A stretch of 64,000 nucleotides of DNA. It comes from Leptolyngbyaceae cyanobacterium RM1_1_2 (GTDB taxonomy: Bacteria; Cyanobacteriota; Cyanobacteriia; Phormidesmidales; Phormidesmidaceae). The notes under the pieces are model-generated. The model worked only from the letters and a program-made list of their open reading frames with translations, had not been told where the DNA came from and searched no databases. The position numbers and the translations under genes are program-made. The DNA is taken from the NCBI GenBank assembly GCA_012032345.1, contig JAAUQI010000003.1:1-64000 (forward strand). The letters run 5' to 3'. Below, piece after piece: positions 34,497-43,630 of the stretch (its first letter is position 1; every line of letters starts with the position of its first letter).

Positions 34497-35975
34497 CTAG
34501 CGTTTCAATCGCAGCGTTTTACCCCGCAGTGCCGCCGCCTGCTGTAGATGCTGCAGCCTTAGCGTTGGGGTGTCTGCGGCTTGGGCATAGGCCAGAGCTG
34601 TTTGGGCGATCGCCTGAATTTCGCCACCCGTCAGCACTAGCCGAGCCACCTGTGACCAGTCAATCTCAGCCTCTATCTGAGTGCTTTCAGGTAAGATCTG
34701 CTGCCAGAGCTGGCTTCGCTGTCTCTCATCCGGTAGGGGAAATTCCAAAACACCGTCTAGCTGGCGACGGCAGCTAGGCCGAACTGACTGCATAAAATGG
34801 GTAGTGAAGAGGGTCAGGCCAGGAACTTGGCGGCGCTGGGCTAGCCAGTGACAGATTAAAGCCTGATTTTTTGTCTGGTCTTTTGTTTGGCGGCCTAGCC
34901 AGTGCTGAGCCGTCCGAAGTAATATAAGAGGCGCTGTCTGCAAAATTTTATCTAAGAGCAGGGCCGTCTGCTCAGCCGCCGTTAAATGAGCCAGGTCAAT
35001 TGTTATTAGCGGCTGGTTTAGCGATCGCGCGATCGCTTTGGCCGCATAGGTTTTGCCTGTTCCTGCTGGCCCCGAGAGCAAAACAATTTGCCCCTGAGGG
35101 GCTGTGATTTGCCCGCTTAATCTTAAGCTGAGTGCCGTCTGCTGGGCTAATCCCTGCAGCGATTGAATCAAAGCTTCCGGCAGCACCAGTCTTGGCTCTA
35201 GGTCTAAATCCGGGTTTGAATTTAGTTCTAGCTCCAGCCTAGGCCATGGGGTCAGAGCCTCTGCTGAAGTAGTGTCTGGAGGGGCGATCGCAGAGGATCG
35301 CGGCAATACAATGTCAGGTAAGTCCTGCGGCTGAGGCGTTTCTGCTAGCAGATAATTCACTAGCTCCGGTGAAAGCTGTAGATGGCTTTCGATGAGAGGA
35401 GCCGACTCTTGATAAGCCAGCAGATGCCGATAAACAAACGAAGTCGGCGCAGCCAGCTTGGCTCTCAGACGACGCCATTCGAGATCGTTGCGGCACAGGA
35501 GTCTCAGGCTCAGATCCACCGTTGGTAGACTCAGTGAGCTGCTGTCAGCCTGGAGATAGCGATAGAGTTTGCCGTAGCGCTGGTTGACCTCGGGTGCTAA
35601 AGCCAGCAATACCAAGTTTTTTTCAGCCGTACTGAGTCCAAAGCGATCGCACAGCGCCGGTAGCCCCAGTGCAATTCCCTGAGATTGACTGGCCTGAATT
35701 CGCGCTTCTAAAAGCTGCTGATAGCTCTGCTTAGCAGAGCCAGGTATTTTAGCAGGCACCCGGCAGTCGTCATGAAACGCAGGCTGATTTAGGGTAATAA
35801 TGCCTTTCCACCAGTGACTCGTGACCCGATCTGCCGGAGATTGAGCAATCCGATTTACTTCCCGGTTTTCCTGCCGCCGTTTGGCCACAGCCGTTAGCAG
35901 CAGTCGCTCCAGCCAGCCCAGCTCTGTCTTTAGATAAGCCCAGTTATCGGCAAAAGGAGTCGCCTTAGCTGACAT
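34497..35975 (-). CDS. AAA-type ATPase resembling those of extracellular contractile injection systems
   Basis: A 492-residue ATPase. Its N-terminal half has the feature LALAPEVNQRYGKLYRYLQ and VDLSLRLLCRN, a winged-helix region which in my recollection is shared with the AAA ATPases linked to phage-tail-like contractile injection systems. The C-terminal AAA domain has Walker A GPAGTGKT at 302-309. The Walker B region (ILLRTAQHW) lacks the usual acidic pair, so hydrolysis may be weak. No tail-sheath, tube or baseplate genes are in the window. It overlaps the preceding VOC gene by 11 bases, so the two are cotranscribed. Confidence 0.75.
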   Translation of the reverse strand: MSAKATPFADNWAYLKTELGWLERLLLTAVAKRRQENREVNRIAQSPADRVTSHWWKGIITLNQPAFHDDCRVPAKIPGSAKQSYQQLLEARIQASQSQGIALGLPALCDRFGLSTAEKNLVLLALAPEVNQRYGKLYRYLQADSSSLSLPTVDLSLRLLCRNDLEWRRLRAKLAAPTSFVYRHLLAYQESAPLIESHLQLSPELVNYLLAETPQPQDLPDIVLPRSSAIAPPDTTSAEALTPWPRLELELNSNPDLDLEPRLVLPEALIQSLQGLAQQTALSLRLSGQITAPQGQIVLLSGPAGTGKTYAAKAIARSLNQPLITIDLAHLTAAEQTALLLDKILQTAPLILLRTAQHWLGRQTKDQTKNQALICHWLAQRRQVPGLTLFTTHFMQSVRPSCRRQLDGVLEFPLPDERQRSQLWQQILPESTQIEAEIDWSQVARLVLTGGEIQAIAQTALAYAQAADTPTLRLQHLQQAAALRGKTLRLKR

Positions 35976-36405
35976 AGCCTGTCATCCGTATGAACTCCAG
36001 CGGCAGACCGTCAGCATCGGCAATAAACGCAACCTCATAAACACAGTCACCAATCATCTGCTGCTGCGGTGCTAGGAGTATCTTCAGGGGCTGTACTGAG
36101 GCCGATGCCTGAACTGCCTGCTCAAAACGCTGCTGCAGTGCCGCTACCCAACCGGGTAAATCTGGGGCGATCTCGGTCAGGTCAAAGCATAAATGGTAAT
36201 ACCCAGTGTAGTGTTCATCGGCAAAGGCATCAGCCGCAGGCCGAGGTTCGGGTATCTGCAAGAGTTCAATCCGACCGTTGAGGCCCTCCATCCAGCAGGC
36301 CAGGGTGATGCCCGCCGTGAAACGCTCAGTCACAGCAAAGCCTAGCTGCTCATAAAAGGCGATCGCCCGGTGAATATTAGCGGTTCGGATAGAAGCGTGG
36401 TGCAT
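35965..36405 (-). CDS. VOC/glyoxalase-fold protein
   Basis: A 146-residue protein of the vicinal oxygen chelate superfamily, with the paired beta-alpha-beta-beta-beta modules. The N-terminus MHHASIRTANIHRAIAFYEQLGF is typical and a later YYHLCFDL and GLPLEFIRM complete the fold. A metal site of His and Glu is likely (H3, E, H, E). It overlaps the AAA ATPase gene by 11 bases at its 3' end, consistent with translational coupling. Substrate unknown; lactoylglutathione lyase or dioxygenase activity cannot be told apart. Confidence 0.8.
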   Translation of the reverse strand: MHHASIRTANIHRAIAFYEQLGFAVTERFTAGITLACWMEGLNGRIELLQIPEPRPAADAFADEHYTGYYHLCFDLTEIAPDLPGWVAALQQRFEQAVQASASVQPLKILLAPQQQMIGDCVYEVAFIADADGLPLEFIRMTGYVS

Positions 36406-36472
36406 GGCTGACTAAAAAGACTTTTGTGAATAAGTCTGACCTAGACAAGAGGCTAAACCTTACGCCTGAACC

Positions 36473-36982
36473 TTACTCGAAGAGACGAAAATAGGGATAA
36501 CGCACCGGGGCACCGGGTTCTTTTTCCAAATCGAAGTTGATCACGTCCCAGCAGGGTTCTTCTTCAGAGGGGGGGCTAAACTCAACTGGCAGACCATAGA
36601 GCCGGGGTGAAGCCGTTTCTGATTTGCCCCGCCAAGGCGTACTGCGCTCTAGATAGGCACTGACTAAATCTTTGTAGCGTCTGGCGATAATCACGCGGGT
36701 GGCTCGATATCCTTGGGTATAAAGCCGATCGAGAGCCTCGTGAATTTCAAAGCGAATACCGTCTGGGTGAGTATGTTGCCGGTACCACTCTTCTTTCCAC
36801 TGTCGCCAGTGGCGACCGGACTGTAGGTGGACTAGCTCTCGCGTATCTGGATCGGCCTCAAAAGCCCCGTGCCGTGAACATAAGTAAGTATCTGTCAGCG
36901 TCAGGGCCGGAATAGTTTGGCGACAGTGGGGGCACTGAATCTCAGGGCCAAAAATTGGATATTGTAGGGCTGGATTCACCAT
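36473..36982 (-). CDS. Conserved cyanobacterial zinc-ribbon protein (TIGR02652 type)
   Basis: A 169-residue protein that I recognise as a family found widely in cyanobacteria (I recall it as TIGR02652). An N-terminal zinc-ribbon-like pair, IQCPHCRQTIPALTL, and a later LCSRHG could supply metal ligands. The rest is soluble and contains RHWRQWKEEWYRQ and FDLEKEPG. Its function is unknown. It stands upstream of the gamma carbonic anhydrase-like gene in divergent orientation. Confidence 0.7.
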   Translation of the reverse strand: MVNPALQYPIFGPEIQCPHCRQTIPALTLTDTYLCSRHGAFEADPDTRELVHLQSGRHWRQWKEEWYRQHTHPDGIRFEIHEALDRLYTQGYRATRVIIARRYKDLVSAYLERSTPWRGKSETASPRLYGLPVEFSPPSEEEPCWDVINFDLEKEPGAPVRYPYFRLFE

Positions 36983-37110
36983 TGAGTCTTAACTAGCCGG
37001 TTCTATACAACAACCAGTCCCACATGTTCTGGTGGCCTTATTATAGCCGGGGGGACTCTGTCGCTTCCGGTTTCTCCACTGCATTCTGTCAATAACTTAA
37101 AGGAACCCCC

Positions 37111-37656
37111 GTGAATTACGCTCAGCCGCTGTTGGTCACACCCGGAAAATTTTGGCCTGCCCCTGATATTACCGCCGCTGCTTTTGTCGCCCCCAACGCC
37201 ACGGTGATTGGACATATCAGCCTAGCTGAGGGCGCTAGCGTCTGGTACGGCACGGTGATTAGAGGCGATGTAGAAAAAATTCAGATAGGGCGCTGCAGCA
37301 ATGTACAAGACGGCGCAGTGCTGCATGGCGACGTTGGCTTTTCTACCGTTTTAGAAGATTACGTCACCGTAGGGCACCGGGCTGTGATTCACGGGGCTTA
37401 TGTAGAGAGCGGCAGCCTGATCGGCATTGGGGCAGTCCTACTCAACGGCGTTCGTATTGGCACGGGTAGCATAGTCGGGGCCGGGGCAGTTGTGACAAAA
37501 TCAGTCCCGGCGCGATCGCTGGTGATGGGTATACCGGGCAAAGTCGTGCGATCGCTGTCAGAGCAAGAATCGGCTGAGCTGATTGAACATGCTCAGAAAT
37601 ATCGTCAGCTAGCCGAGGTTCACGCCGGGACAAGAAAGCAGCTTGGTTTCGTCTAG
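37111..37656 (+). CDS. Gamma carbonic anhydrase-like hexapeptide-repeat protein
   Basis: A 181-residue left-handed beta-helix protein made of hexapeptide repeats. The three zinc-ligand histidines of gamma carbonic anhydrases are at H72 (VLHGD), H89 and H94 (VGHRAVIHG), with the proper spacing. It could hydrate carbon dioxide or be a related structural hexapeptide protein (CcmM-like or PaaY-like); it lacks the RbcS-like modules of CcmM. Start GTG 37111 is used because it follows AAAGGAACC closely. Monocistronic. Confidence 0.85.
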   Translation: MNYAQPLLVTPGKFWPAPDITAAAFVAPNATVIGHISLAEGASVWYGTVIRGDVEKIQIGRCSNVQDGAVLHGDVGFSTVLEDYVTVGHRAVIHGAYVESGSLIGIGAVLLNGVRIGTGSIVGAGAVVTKSVPARSLVMGIPGKVVRSLSEQESAELIEHAQKYRQLAEVHAGTRKQLGFV

Positions 37657-37761
37657 AGCCTGAATCTTTAGCTCCAAGAGATACCAGAAAAAGAATTAAC
37701 TATGAGAGAATCATTACATCGCTTAAACTTACAATACTTTTTTACATAGGAGGATTCGAAA

Positions 37762-37887
37762 ATGGATTTAGATTTCCGCGTTGTAGCCGTGCTAGCCCCC
37801 ATTGTCCTGGCCGCTAGCTGGGCCGTGTTCAACATTGGTAGAGCTGCCTTGGGCCAGATTCAAGACTTCCTCAACCGGGAAGCTTAA
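37762..37887 (+). CDS. psbY: Photosystem II protein PsbY
   Basis: A 41-residue single-pass thylakoid membrane protein of photosystem II. It begins MDLDFRVVAVLAPIVLAASW and ends with a basic-amphipathic tail, GQIQDFLNREA. It resembles the cyanobacterial PsbY (MDWRVLVVLLPVLLAAGW). The start is set by AGGAGGA seven bases before ATG 37762. A hairpin with a 14-bp stem follows the stop. The gene is too short for ordinary gene-calling thresholds. Confidence 0.9.
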   Translation: MDLDFRVVAVLAPIVLAASWAVFNIGRAALGQIQDFLNREA

Positions 37888-37906
37888 ATAATTTTAGAGC
37901 TTGAGT

Positions 37907-37944
37907 CAGCGCTGGGGCAAAGCGATCGCCTTGCCCCAGCGCTG
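37907..37944. terminator. Strong hairpin between psbY and pheS
   Basis: A perfect 14-bp inverted repeat, CAGCGCTGGGGCAA with TTGCCCCAGCGCTG, surrounds a loop containing the HIP1 octamer (AGCGATCGCC). It lies 20 bases after psbY and about 40 after the end of pheS on the opposite strand, so it may stop both. Neither side has a good T-run, so termination is inferred from position and stem strength. Confidence 0.65.
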
Positions 37945-37982
37945 ACAAAGGCAAAACCTTGCCGTCAGCCCTGTAAGAATTG

Positions 37983-38984
37983 CTAGAACTGTCGCAAGAA
38001 GCGCAAATCGCTAGCGTAAAGGCGGCGAATATCATCAATCTTGCTCTGCACCATTGCCAGCCGCTCAACCCCCAATCCAGCGGCAAATCCAGAATAAACC
38101 TCAGGATCATAGCCCACTGCCTCCAGCACGTTGGGGTCAATCATGCCGCAGCCCAAGATTTCTAACCACTGGCCCTGCCACTGCACGTCTACTTCAGCAG
38201 ACGGCTCCGTAAACGGGAAAAAGCTGGGGCGAAAACGAACTGGAATTTCCCCAAACAGCGCCTCTAAAAACACCTTGATCGTGCCCTTCAGGTCGCTAAA
38301 GGTCAGGTTTTTGTCAACAGCAAAGAACTCAATTTGATGAAACACCGCTGCGTGGGTCGCATCTACCGTATCGCGGCGGTAGCAGCGCCCCACAGCAACC
38401 GCACGCAAAGGTGGCTCATGCTCCTTCATGTAGCGAATCTGCACGTTTGACGTATGGGTTCGCATTAGCTGCCCGTCTATCAGATAGAGCGTGTCCTGCA
38501 TGTCTCTGGCCGGGTGGTCAGGCAAAAAGTTTAGAGCCTCAAAGTTGTGGTAGTCGTTCTCAACTTCAGGTCCTTGAGCCACGGTGTAGCCCAACCCTAC
38601 AAAAATATCGACAATCTGGTCGATGATGCTGTTGATGGGATGCACCCGCCCCTGAGGCACAAACACCCCCGGCATCGTCACGTCTAGAGCTTCTGCCGCA
38701 AGCTGAGCATCAGTCTCGGCCTTTTGTAGCACTTCTTTCTTGTGCTCCAAGGCGCTTTGGAGAGCATTTTTGACCGTGTTTGCCAAAGCCCCAATCCGAG
38801 GCCGATCTGCCGCAGACAGCTTGCCCATGCCGCCAAGCACCTGAGAAAGCTGGCCTTTTTTGCCCAGATAGGCGACTCTAAGCTGCTCCAGTTCATCTAG
38901 GGTAGCGGCTACTGCGATCGCCCCCTGAGCTAGCTGCTCAACCGACTGTAACTGCGTCTCTAAATCGATTAGCGATGGGGTCAT
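37983..38984 (-). CDS. pheS: Phenylalanyl-tRNA synthetase alpha subunit
   Basis: A 333-residue class II aminoacyl-tRNA synthetase alpha subunit, which forms the tetramer with PheT. An N-terminal coiled-coil ([16 protein letters not shown]) is followed by the catalytic core, with [12 protein letters not shown], class II motif-like [21 protein letters not shown] and [10 protein letters not shown]. The C-terminus [10 protein letters not shown] contains the third motif. Length and order are normal. pheT is not in the neighbourhood, as is common in cyanobacteria. Downstream lies the shared hairpin with psbY. Confidence 0.95.
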   Translation of the reverse strand: MTPSLIDLETQLQSVEQLAQGAIAVAATLDELEQLRVAYLGKKGQLSQVLGGMGKLSAADRPRIGALANTVKNALQSALEHKKEVLQKAETDAQLAAEALDVTMPGVFVPQGRVHPINSIIDQIVDIFVGLGYTVAQGPEVENDYHNFEALNFLPDHPARDMQDTLYLIDGQLMRTHTSNVQIRYMKEHEPPLRAVAVGRCYRRDTVDATHAAVFHQIEFFAVDKNLTFSDLKGTIKVFLEALFGEIPVRFRPSFFPFTEPSAEVDVQWQGQWLEILGCGMIDPNVLEAVGYDPEVYSGFAAGLGVERLAMVQSKIDDIRRLYASDLRFLRQF

Positions 38985-39336
38985 GGGCGTGGACTGTGGG
39001 TCAACAGGTACCAGACTATAGTAACAGCCGAAAAACTCCCCTCAAGCGGCAATGGGCCTCAAGCAGTTGAGCTATTATGCTAGCAACAGGCCCTTAAGCT
39101 GGCCTCACCCAGCAGTCGCTATGATCAAGTACCGCTATCGAGTGAGCTAGAGTGCATCAGGGCTGCACTCCTTGACAAAGGCTAGGGACTCACGCCAGCA
39201 AAGCAGTGCAAAAGGCTAGTGTTTTAGCTGAGAAAAGCCCTCGATTGTATCAGGGTATTAGCCGTATTGGTTTTGAGGGCGGCGCTATAGATCCTGCTCA
39301 GATTTTTCGTACTAGCTAGGCTAGCTCACTGACGTT
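38985..39336. other. Spacer upstream of surE
   Basis: About 350 bases between the divergent pheS and surE genes. One short hairpin, GAGTGCA-TCAGGGC-TGCACTC at 39150-39170, is visible. No gene seen. Confidence 0.4.
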
Positions 39337-40200
39337 ATGAAAATTCTAGTCAGCAACGACGACGGCATTTTTGCGCTGGGTATTCGCACTTTAGCTAATA
39401 CGCTGGCAGCAGCAGGGCATGACGTGACGGTGGTGTGTCCCGATCGTGAACGCTCGGCTACAGGGCACGGTCTGACACTCCACAAGCCGATTCGAGCCGA
39501 AGAGATTGACTCTGTTTTTCAACCGCAGGTGCGAGCCTGGGCCTGCTCGGGTACTCCTTCTGACTGCGTCAAGCTGGCCCTGGGTGCGCTCTTAGATACC
39601 CCCCCCGACTTTGTGCTTTCTGGTATTAACCATGGGGCCAACTTGGGTACAGATATTCTATATTCGGGTACTGTCTCAGCCGCAATGGAAGGCGTGATCG
39701 AGGGCATTCCGGCTATTGCCCTAAGCCTGACTAGCTTTAGTGCTGACAATTTTCAGCCAGGGGCCGATTTTGCCTGTGTGCTGGTAGACGCCTTGGGGAA
39801 CAATACTTTCAATGCTGGTGTATTACTAAACGTCAACATTCCTGCCGTCAGCGCAGCAGACATTCGAGGGGTCAAAATTACTCGCCAGGGGCTGCGTCGC
39901 TATATTGACCTTTTTGAAAGACGAATCGATCCTCGTGGCAAAACTTACTACTGGCTAGCGGGCGAAGTGATGGAAGAGGTCAGCAATCCTCCTGATGCTT
40001 GGCAAAGCGGCGGCGGATGTGATGGGGAGGTAGCTTCTCAGATTGCAGTAGCTGACGTTGATGCGATCAAAGAAAACTACATCACGATTACGCCCCTGCA
40101 GTACAACCTGACTTCTCCAAAGGGGCTTAGTATACTGGGTCACTGGCTGGCTGACTTGCCGGGGATAACCACAGATAAAAAGGAACACAACTCCAGATGA
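39337..40200 (+). CDS. surE: 5'-nucleotidase/phosphatase SurE
   Basis: Metal-dependent phosphatase that acts on nucleoside monophosphates. The N-terminal [19 protein letters not shown] and [16 protein letters not shown] contain the DD pair and Ser that make the active site. [24 protein letters not shown] is the family signature. The 287-residue length is slightly longer than the E. coli enzyme, owing to the C-terminal part after [11 protein letters not shown]. The start [10 protein letters not shown] at ATG 39337 is unambiguous. Downstream is an unrelated hydrolase gene after about 230 bases. Confidence 0.95.
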   Translation: MKILVSNDDGIFALGIRTLANTLAAAGHDVTVVCPDRERSATGHGLTLHKPIRAEEIDSVFQPQVRAWACSGTPSDCVKLALGALLDTPPDFVLSGINHGANLGTDILYSGTVSAAMEGVIEGIPAIALSLTSFSADNFQPGADFACVLVDALGNNTFNAGVLLNVNIPAVSAADIRGVKITRQGLRRYIDLFERRIDPRGKTYYWLAGEVMEEVSNPPDAWQSGGGCDGEVASQIAVADVDAIKENYITITPLQYNLTSPKGLSILGHWLADLPGITTDKKEHNSR

Positions 40201-40430
40201 TCTCTAGTAAAAATTACTTATAAACCTCTAAGGATTTAGTTACGTATTCACACCTAGCGTATCAGAAGGTTATAATATTTGGTTAACCCTCATATTCGTA
40301 AACTTTAACTATCCTTATAAAGACAGTTTGTAAAGGCAGCGGCCTGAGCGGATCTTTACTAAGATGGAAGAAGAACTAAAGGGGGGTGCTGTTACAGGAC
40401 TTATTGGCAATTTGGCGCAAGTAAAGGCTC

Positions 40431-41300
40431 ATGTCTAACGTGCAGAATCATTTTTTAGTTAAGTTTTGGGGTGTTAGAGGCAGTATTGCCTGCCCCGGTA
40501 ATCAGACGGTTCGATATGGCGGCAACACGTCTTGCGTCGAGATGCAAATTGCAGGGCAGCGCCTGGTTTTTGACGGGGGAACCGGGCTTAGAGAACTTGG
40601 GCAGGAGCTTCTAGCAGAAACGCCTGTTGAAGTTCATATGTTCTTCACCCATTCTCACTGGGATCATATTCAGGGCTTCCCCTTCTTTGTACCAGCGTTC
40701 GTTCGTGGCAACAAGTTCTCTATTTATGGAGCGATCGCACCCGACGGCTCTACGATTGAGCAGCGGCTCAACGCTCAGATGCTGCATCCAAACTTCCCGG
40801 TACCGCTGCAGATTATGGGGGCTGAGCTAAAGTTTTGCGATCTTGAAGTTGGGGAAAAAGTAGAGCTAGGTGATGTCCTAATTGAAAATGCCCTCCTCAA
40901 TCATCCGGGCGAAGCCGTGGGCTACCGCGTTAGCTGGAACGGACATTCCGTTGCCTACATTACTGATACAGAGCATCTTCACAAGGGTTTAGACGAAAAC
41001 GTCTTGAGGCTGGCCCGAGATGCGGATTTGATCATCTATGATGCTACTTACACTGACGAAGAGTACAGAGATCCTAAAAGCAGCAAGGTAGGCTGGGGAC
41101 ACTCAACCTGGCAGGAAGCTGTCAAGGTGGCTAAGGCGGCTAGAGCTAAGCAGCTGGTAATTTTTCACCACGATCCGCTCCACAGTGATGACTTCATGGA
41201 TGAGATCGGTCGCCGAACAGCAGAGGTTTTTCCCAACAGTGTAGTTGCCCGCGAAGGTATGGTGGTTGATCTGCTGGCAGCGGCCAAAACAGCTGTCTAG
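40431..41300 (+). CDS. Metallo-beta-lactamase fold hydrolase
   Basis: A 289-residue protein of the beta-lactamase fold with the HxHxDH motif, HSHWDH at residues 74-79. It begins VKFWGVRGSIACPG, a pattern seen in related cyclic-nucleotide phosphodiesterase-like proteins. A conserved-looking late HHDPLHSDD could complete the two-metal site. Cyanobacterial homologues have unclear substrates. Monocistronic. Confidence 0.85.
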   Translation: MSNVQNHFLVKFWGVRGSIACPGNQTVRYGGNTSCVEMQIAGQRLVFDGGTGLRELGQELLAETPVEVHMFFTHSHWDHIQGFPFFVPAFVRGNKFSIYGAIAPDGSTIEQRLNAQMLHPNFPVPLQIMGAELKFCDLEVGEKVELGDVLIENALLNHPGEAVGYRVSWNGHSVAYITDTEHLHKGLDENVLRLARDADLIIYDATYTDEEYRDPKSSKVGWGHSTWQEAVKVAKAARAKQLVIFHHDPLHSDDFMDEIGRRTAEVFPNSVVAREGMVVDLLAAAKTAV

Positions 41301-41477
41301 TCAGTTGTGCCACTAGAGTGAGCTACCGCCAGTTTTCTGTCGAAAAGCCAAAAAATTGGACTGAGCCGTAACCCCCTTTTTATATCATTGCCAGTCAGGT
41401 GAACGAGTTTTACCAGAGAGACTGCTAATCCTCTCGAAATGACGGTAGGCTGATGATATTGTGTCAAAATGTAAAGC

Positions 41478-42505
41478 GTGTGGGTTACTTCTTCAACAAG
41501 CACGGCAAAAGCACCGACAGCGATCGCGTTGGGTAATTTTGACGGTGTTCATTTAGGCCACCGTCAGGTTATTGAGCCAATTTTGTCATCGGGTACGCTA
41601 GAGCTGAACCCGGCTATAGCTGCGGTTCATGGCTATAGTGATATTCTTTATCAAACTGCCGCTAGCTCTGCGGCGGCTATCATTCCTGCCCGATCGCCTT
41701 GCGCAACGGTTCTAACTTTTTTTCCGCATCCGCGTGAGTTTTTTCTGGGCAGTCTCGTCCTCTGCTCACCCCCCTAGACGAGAAAGCTTTGCAGCTCAAG
41801 CGCATGGGTGTCGAACAGCTTATTCTTTTACCCTTCAATCATCAGCTAGCCACACTGACGCCAGCAGCTTTTGTCGAGACTATTTTGATTCAACAGCTAC
41901 AGGCTCAGCGGCTCAGCGTGGGTGTCGATTTTCGTTTTGGCCAGCAGCGCTCAGGCACTGCCGAAGACCTCAAAGCGATCGCGGCGCGGCAGGGAATTCC
42001 TGTAAACATTGTGGCGCTCAAGCAGCTAGGAGAGGCGCGAATTAGCAGTTCTAGCATTCGACAGGCGCTGTTAGAAGGTGATCTTAGCCGCGCTGAAGAG
42101 CTTTTGGGCAGGCCCTACAGCCTTACCGGGCGGGTAGTCGCGGGTCAAAAGCTAGGGCGCACCTTGGGATTTCCTACTGCAAATCTAAAGCTGCCTGCTG
42201 ACAAATTTCTACCTCGCCAGGGGGTTTATGCCGTTAAGGTATATGGCAGCGCTGATGTGGCGGCACAGCCGTTATCTGGCGTGATGAATTTGGGCTGTCG
42301 GCCTACCGTCAATGGTCAGCAGCAAACGACTGAAATCCACGTTCTCAACTGGTCAGGTGATCTTTATAATCAAACGCTGACGGTTAGCCTAGAAGCCTTT
42401 TTGCGACCTGAGCAAAAATTTGAGTCCTTAGAAAGCCTCAAGCAGCAAATTCAGGCAGACTGTGAAGCTGCCTTAGGGGTACTGTCCAAGCGCGATCGCC
42501 GCTAA
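41478..42505 (+). CDS. ribF: Bifunctional riboflavin kinase/FAD synthetase, with an apparent frameshift at 41739-41744
   Basis: Makes FMN and then FAD from riboflavin. The N-terminal adenylyltransferase part has GNFDGVHLGHRQV and FFPHPREFF; the later VGVDFRFGQQRSG, ARISSSSIRQAL and the kinase part with GRTLGFPTANL and GVMNLGCRPT complete the enzyme. The first frame (start GTG 41478) stops at 41777, whereas the correct continuation is in another frame, reading SGQSRPLLTPLDEKALQLK from 41744. The switch is at a run of six T (41739-41744). Adding one T restores one protein of about 343 residues. As ribF is essential this is probably a missing base, or a real slippage site. Confidence 0.9.
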
Positions 42506-42547
42506 GCTTAGAAAACCTTTCCGCCCAATCCCGATTTATTTCCTGCC

Positions 42548-43459
42548 ATGAGAGAGCGAGTTGACCAGCTAGTTCAAAACCTGAATCAAACTATTGTGGG
42601 TAAAACAGATGCTATTCGCCTGGTGCTGGTAGCCCTGATCTCAGGAGGCCACGCGCTATTGGAAGATGTTCCTGGCGTCGGCAAAACCCTGTTAGCCAAA
42701 TCCCTGGCCCGCTGCCTGGACGGAAAGTTTCAGCGGATTCAGTGTACGCCGGATCTGCTACCAACCGACATCACCGGGACAAACATTTGGAATCCCCGTT
42801 CGGGAGAATTTCAGTTCATGCCAGGGCCAGTCTTTACTCATATTTTGCTGACCGATGAGATCAACCGGGCAACGCCTCGTACCCAGTCGGCTCTTTTGGA
42901 AGTGATGGAAGAGCATCAGGTGACTACAGACGGCGTCTCCAGGGCAGTCCCCAATCCGTTTTTTGTCATTGCCACCCAAAATCCGGTTGAGTATCAGGGC
43001 ACTTTCCCGCTGCCCGAGGCCCAGATGGATCGCTTTGCCCTTTCATTTAGCCTAGGCTACCCCACCGAGGCCGAAGAGCTGAAAATGCTGCAGCGTTTGC
43101 AAACTGGTATCAATCCCAACAATTTAGCTCCCTGCCTCTCCCTCGAAGAAATGCAGGCGCTGCGGCATCAGTGTTTGCAGGTACGGGTAGAGCCGACGCT
43201 GCAGCAGTATATTTTACGCCTGGTTCGAGCGACTCGCAGTGACGAAGAAATTACGCTGGGGGTAAGTCCTCGTGGCAGTGTTGCCCTGTACCGAGCGGTA
43301 CAGGCGCTGGCGTTTATTGAGGGGCGAGAATACGCTACGCCTGATGATGTCAAATACCTGGCTATGCCTGTCTTGGCTCATCGTTTAATTGCTGCTGGAG
43401 GACAGGCGGGGGGAGCGATCGTGACAAGACTGCTCGATACTGTACCGATTAATGCTTAG
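42548..43459 (+). CDS. MoxR-type AAA ATPase
   Basis: A 303-residue AAA ATPase of the MoxR subfamily, chaperone-like and often involved in assembling metal enzymes or cell-envelope systems. Walker A is DVPGVGKTLL; Walker B LLTDEINRATP; sensor parts EVMEEHQVT and ATQNPVEYQGTFPLPEAQMDRF. The C-terminal helical lid is present. No VWA-domain gene (the usual partner) lies next to it. It starts 42 bases after ribF, on the same strand, so may be cotranscribed. Confidence 0.9.
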   Translation: MRERVDQLVQNLNQTIVGKTDAIRLVLVALISGGHALLEDVPGVGKTLLAKSLARCLDGKFQRIQCTPDLLPTDITGTNIWNPRSGEFQFMPGPVFTHILLTDEINRATPRTQSALLEVMEEHQVTTDGVSRAVPNPFFVIATQNPVEYQGTFPLPEAQMDRFALSFSLGYPTEAEELKMLQRLQTGINPNNLAPCLSLEEMQALRHQCLQVRVEPTLQQYILRLVRATRSDEEITLGVSPRGSVALYRAVQALAFIEGREYATPDDVKYLAMPVLAHRLIAAGGQAGGAIVTRLLDTVPINA

Positions 43460-43528
43460 AGGTTTTCTCGGTACCCCGCACTCAGGGGCGTTGAGGTAAA
43501 ACATCCCTGGTGAAATGCCCTGCGGGTC

Positions 43529-43630
43529 TATAGCAAACCGCAGTTTGGTTAGGACAACTCAGATCGCTGAATCTTTACGTGACCGGCATCCTATTCATCC
43601 TTCTGCCTTCGTCCTTCTGCCTTTCGCTAT
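43529..43630. repeat. Dispersed repeat family B, copy 1
   Basis: About 102 bases, starting TATAGCAAACCGCAGTTTGG and ending CCTTTCGCTAT immediately before an ATG. The inverse end, read backwards, ATAGCGAAAGGCAG, resembles the front ATAGCAAACCGCAG (10 of 14 bases), so the unit has short inverted ends. It contains two CCTTCTG heptamers. The second copy is at 47419-47514 on the opposite strand. The unit's 3' end abuts the start codon of the next gene. Confidence 0.75.

Noticed and set aside
37714-37747. Three TTACA words upstream of psbY, resembling an HLR1 (RpaB) site
   Set aside because: Start-to-start spacing is 15 and 13 bases, not the 10 needed for HLR1.
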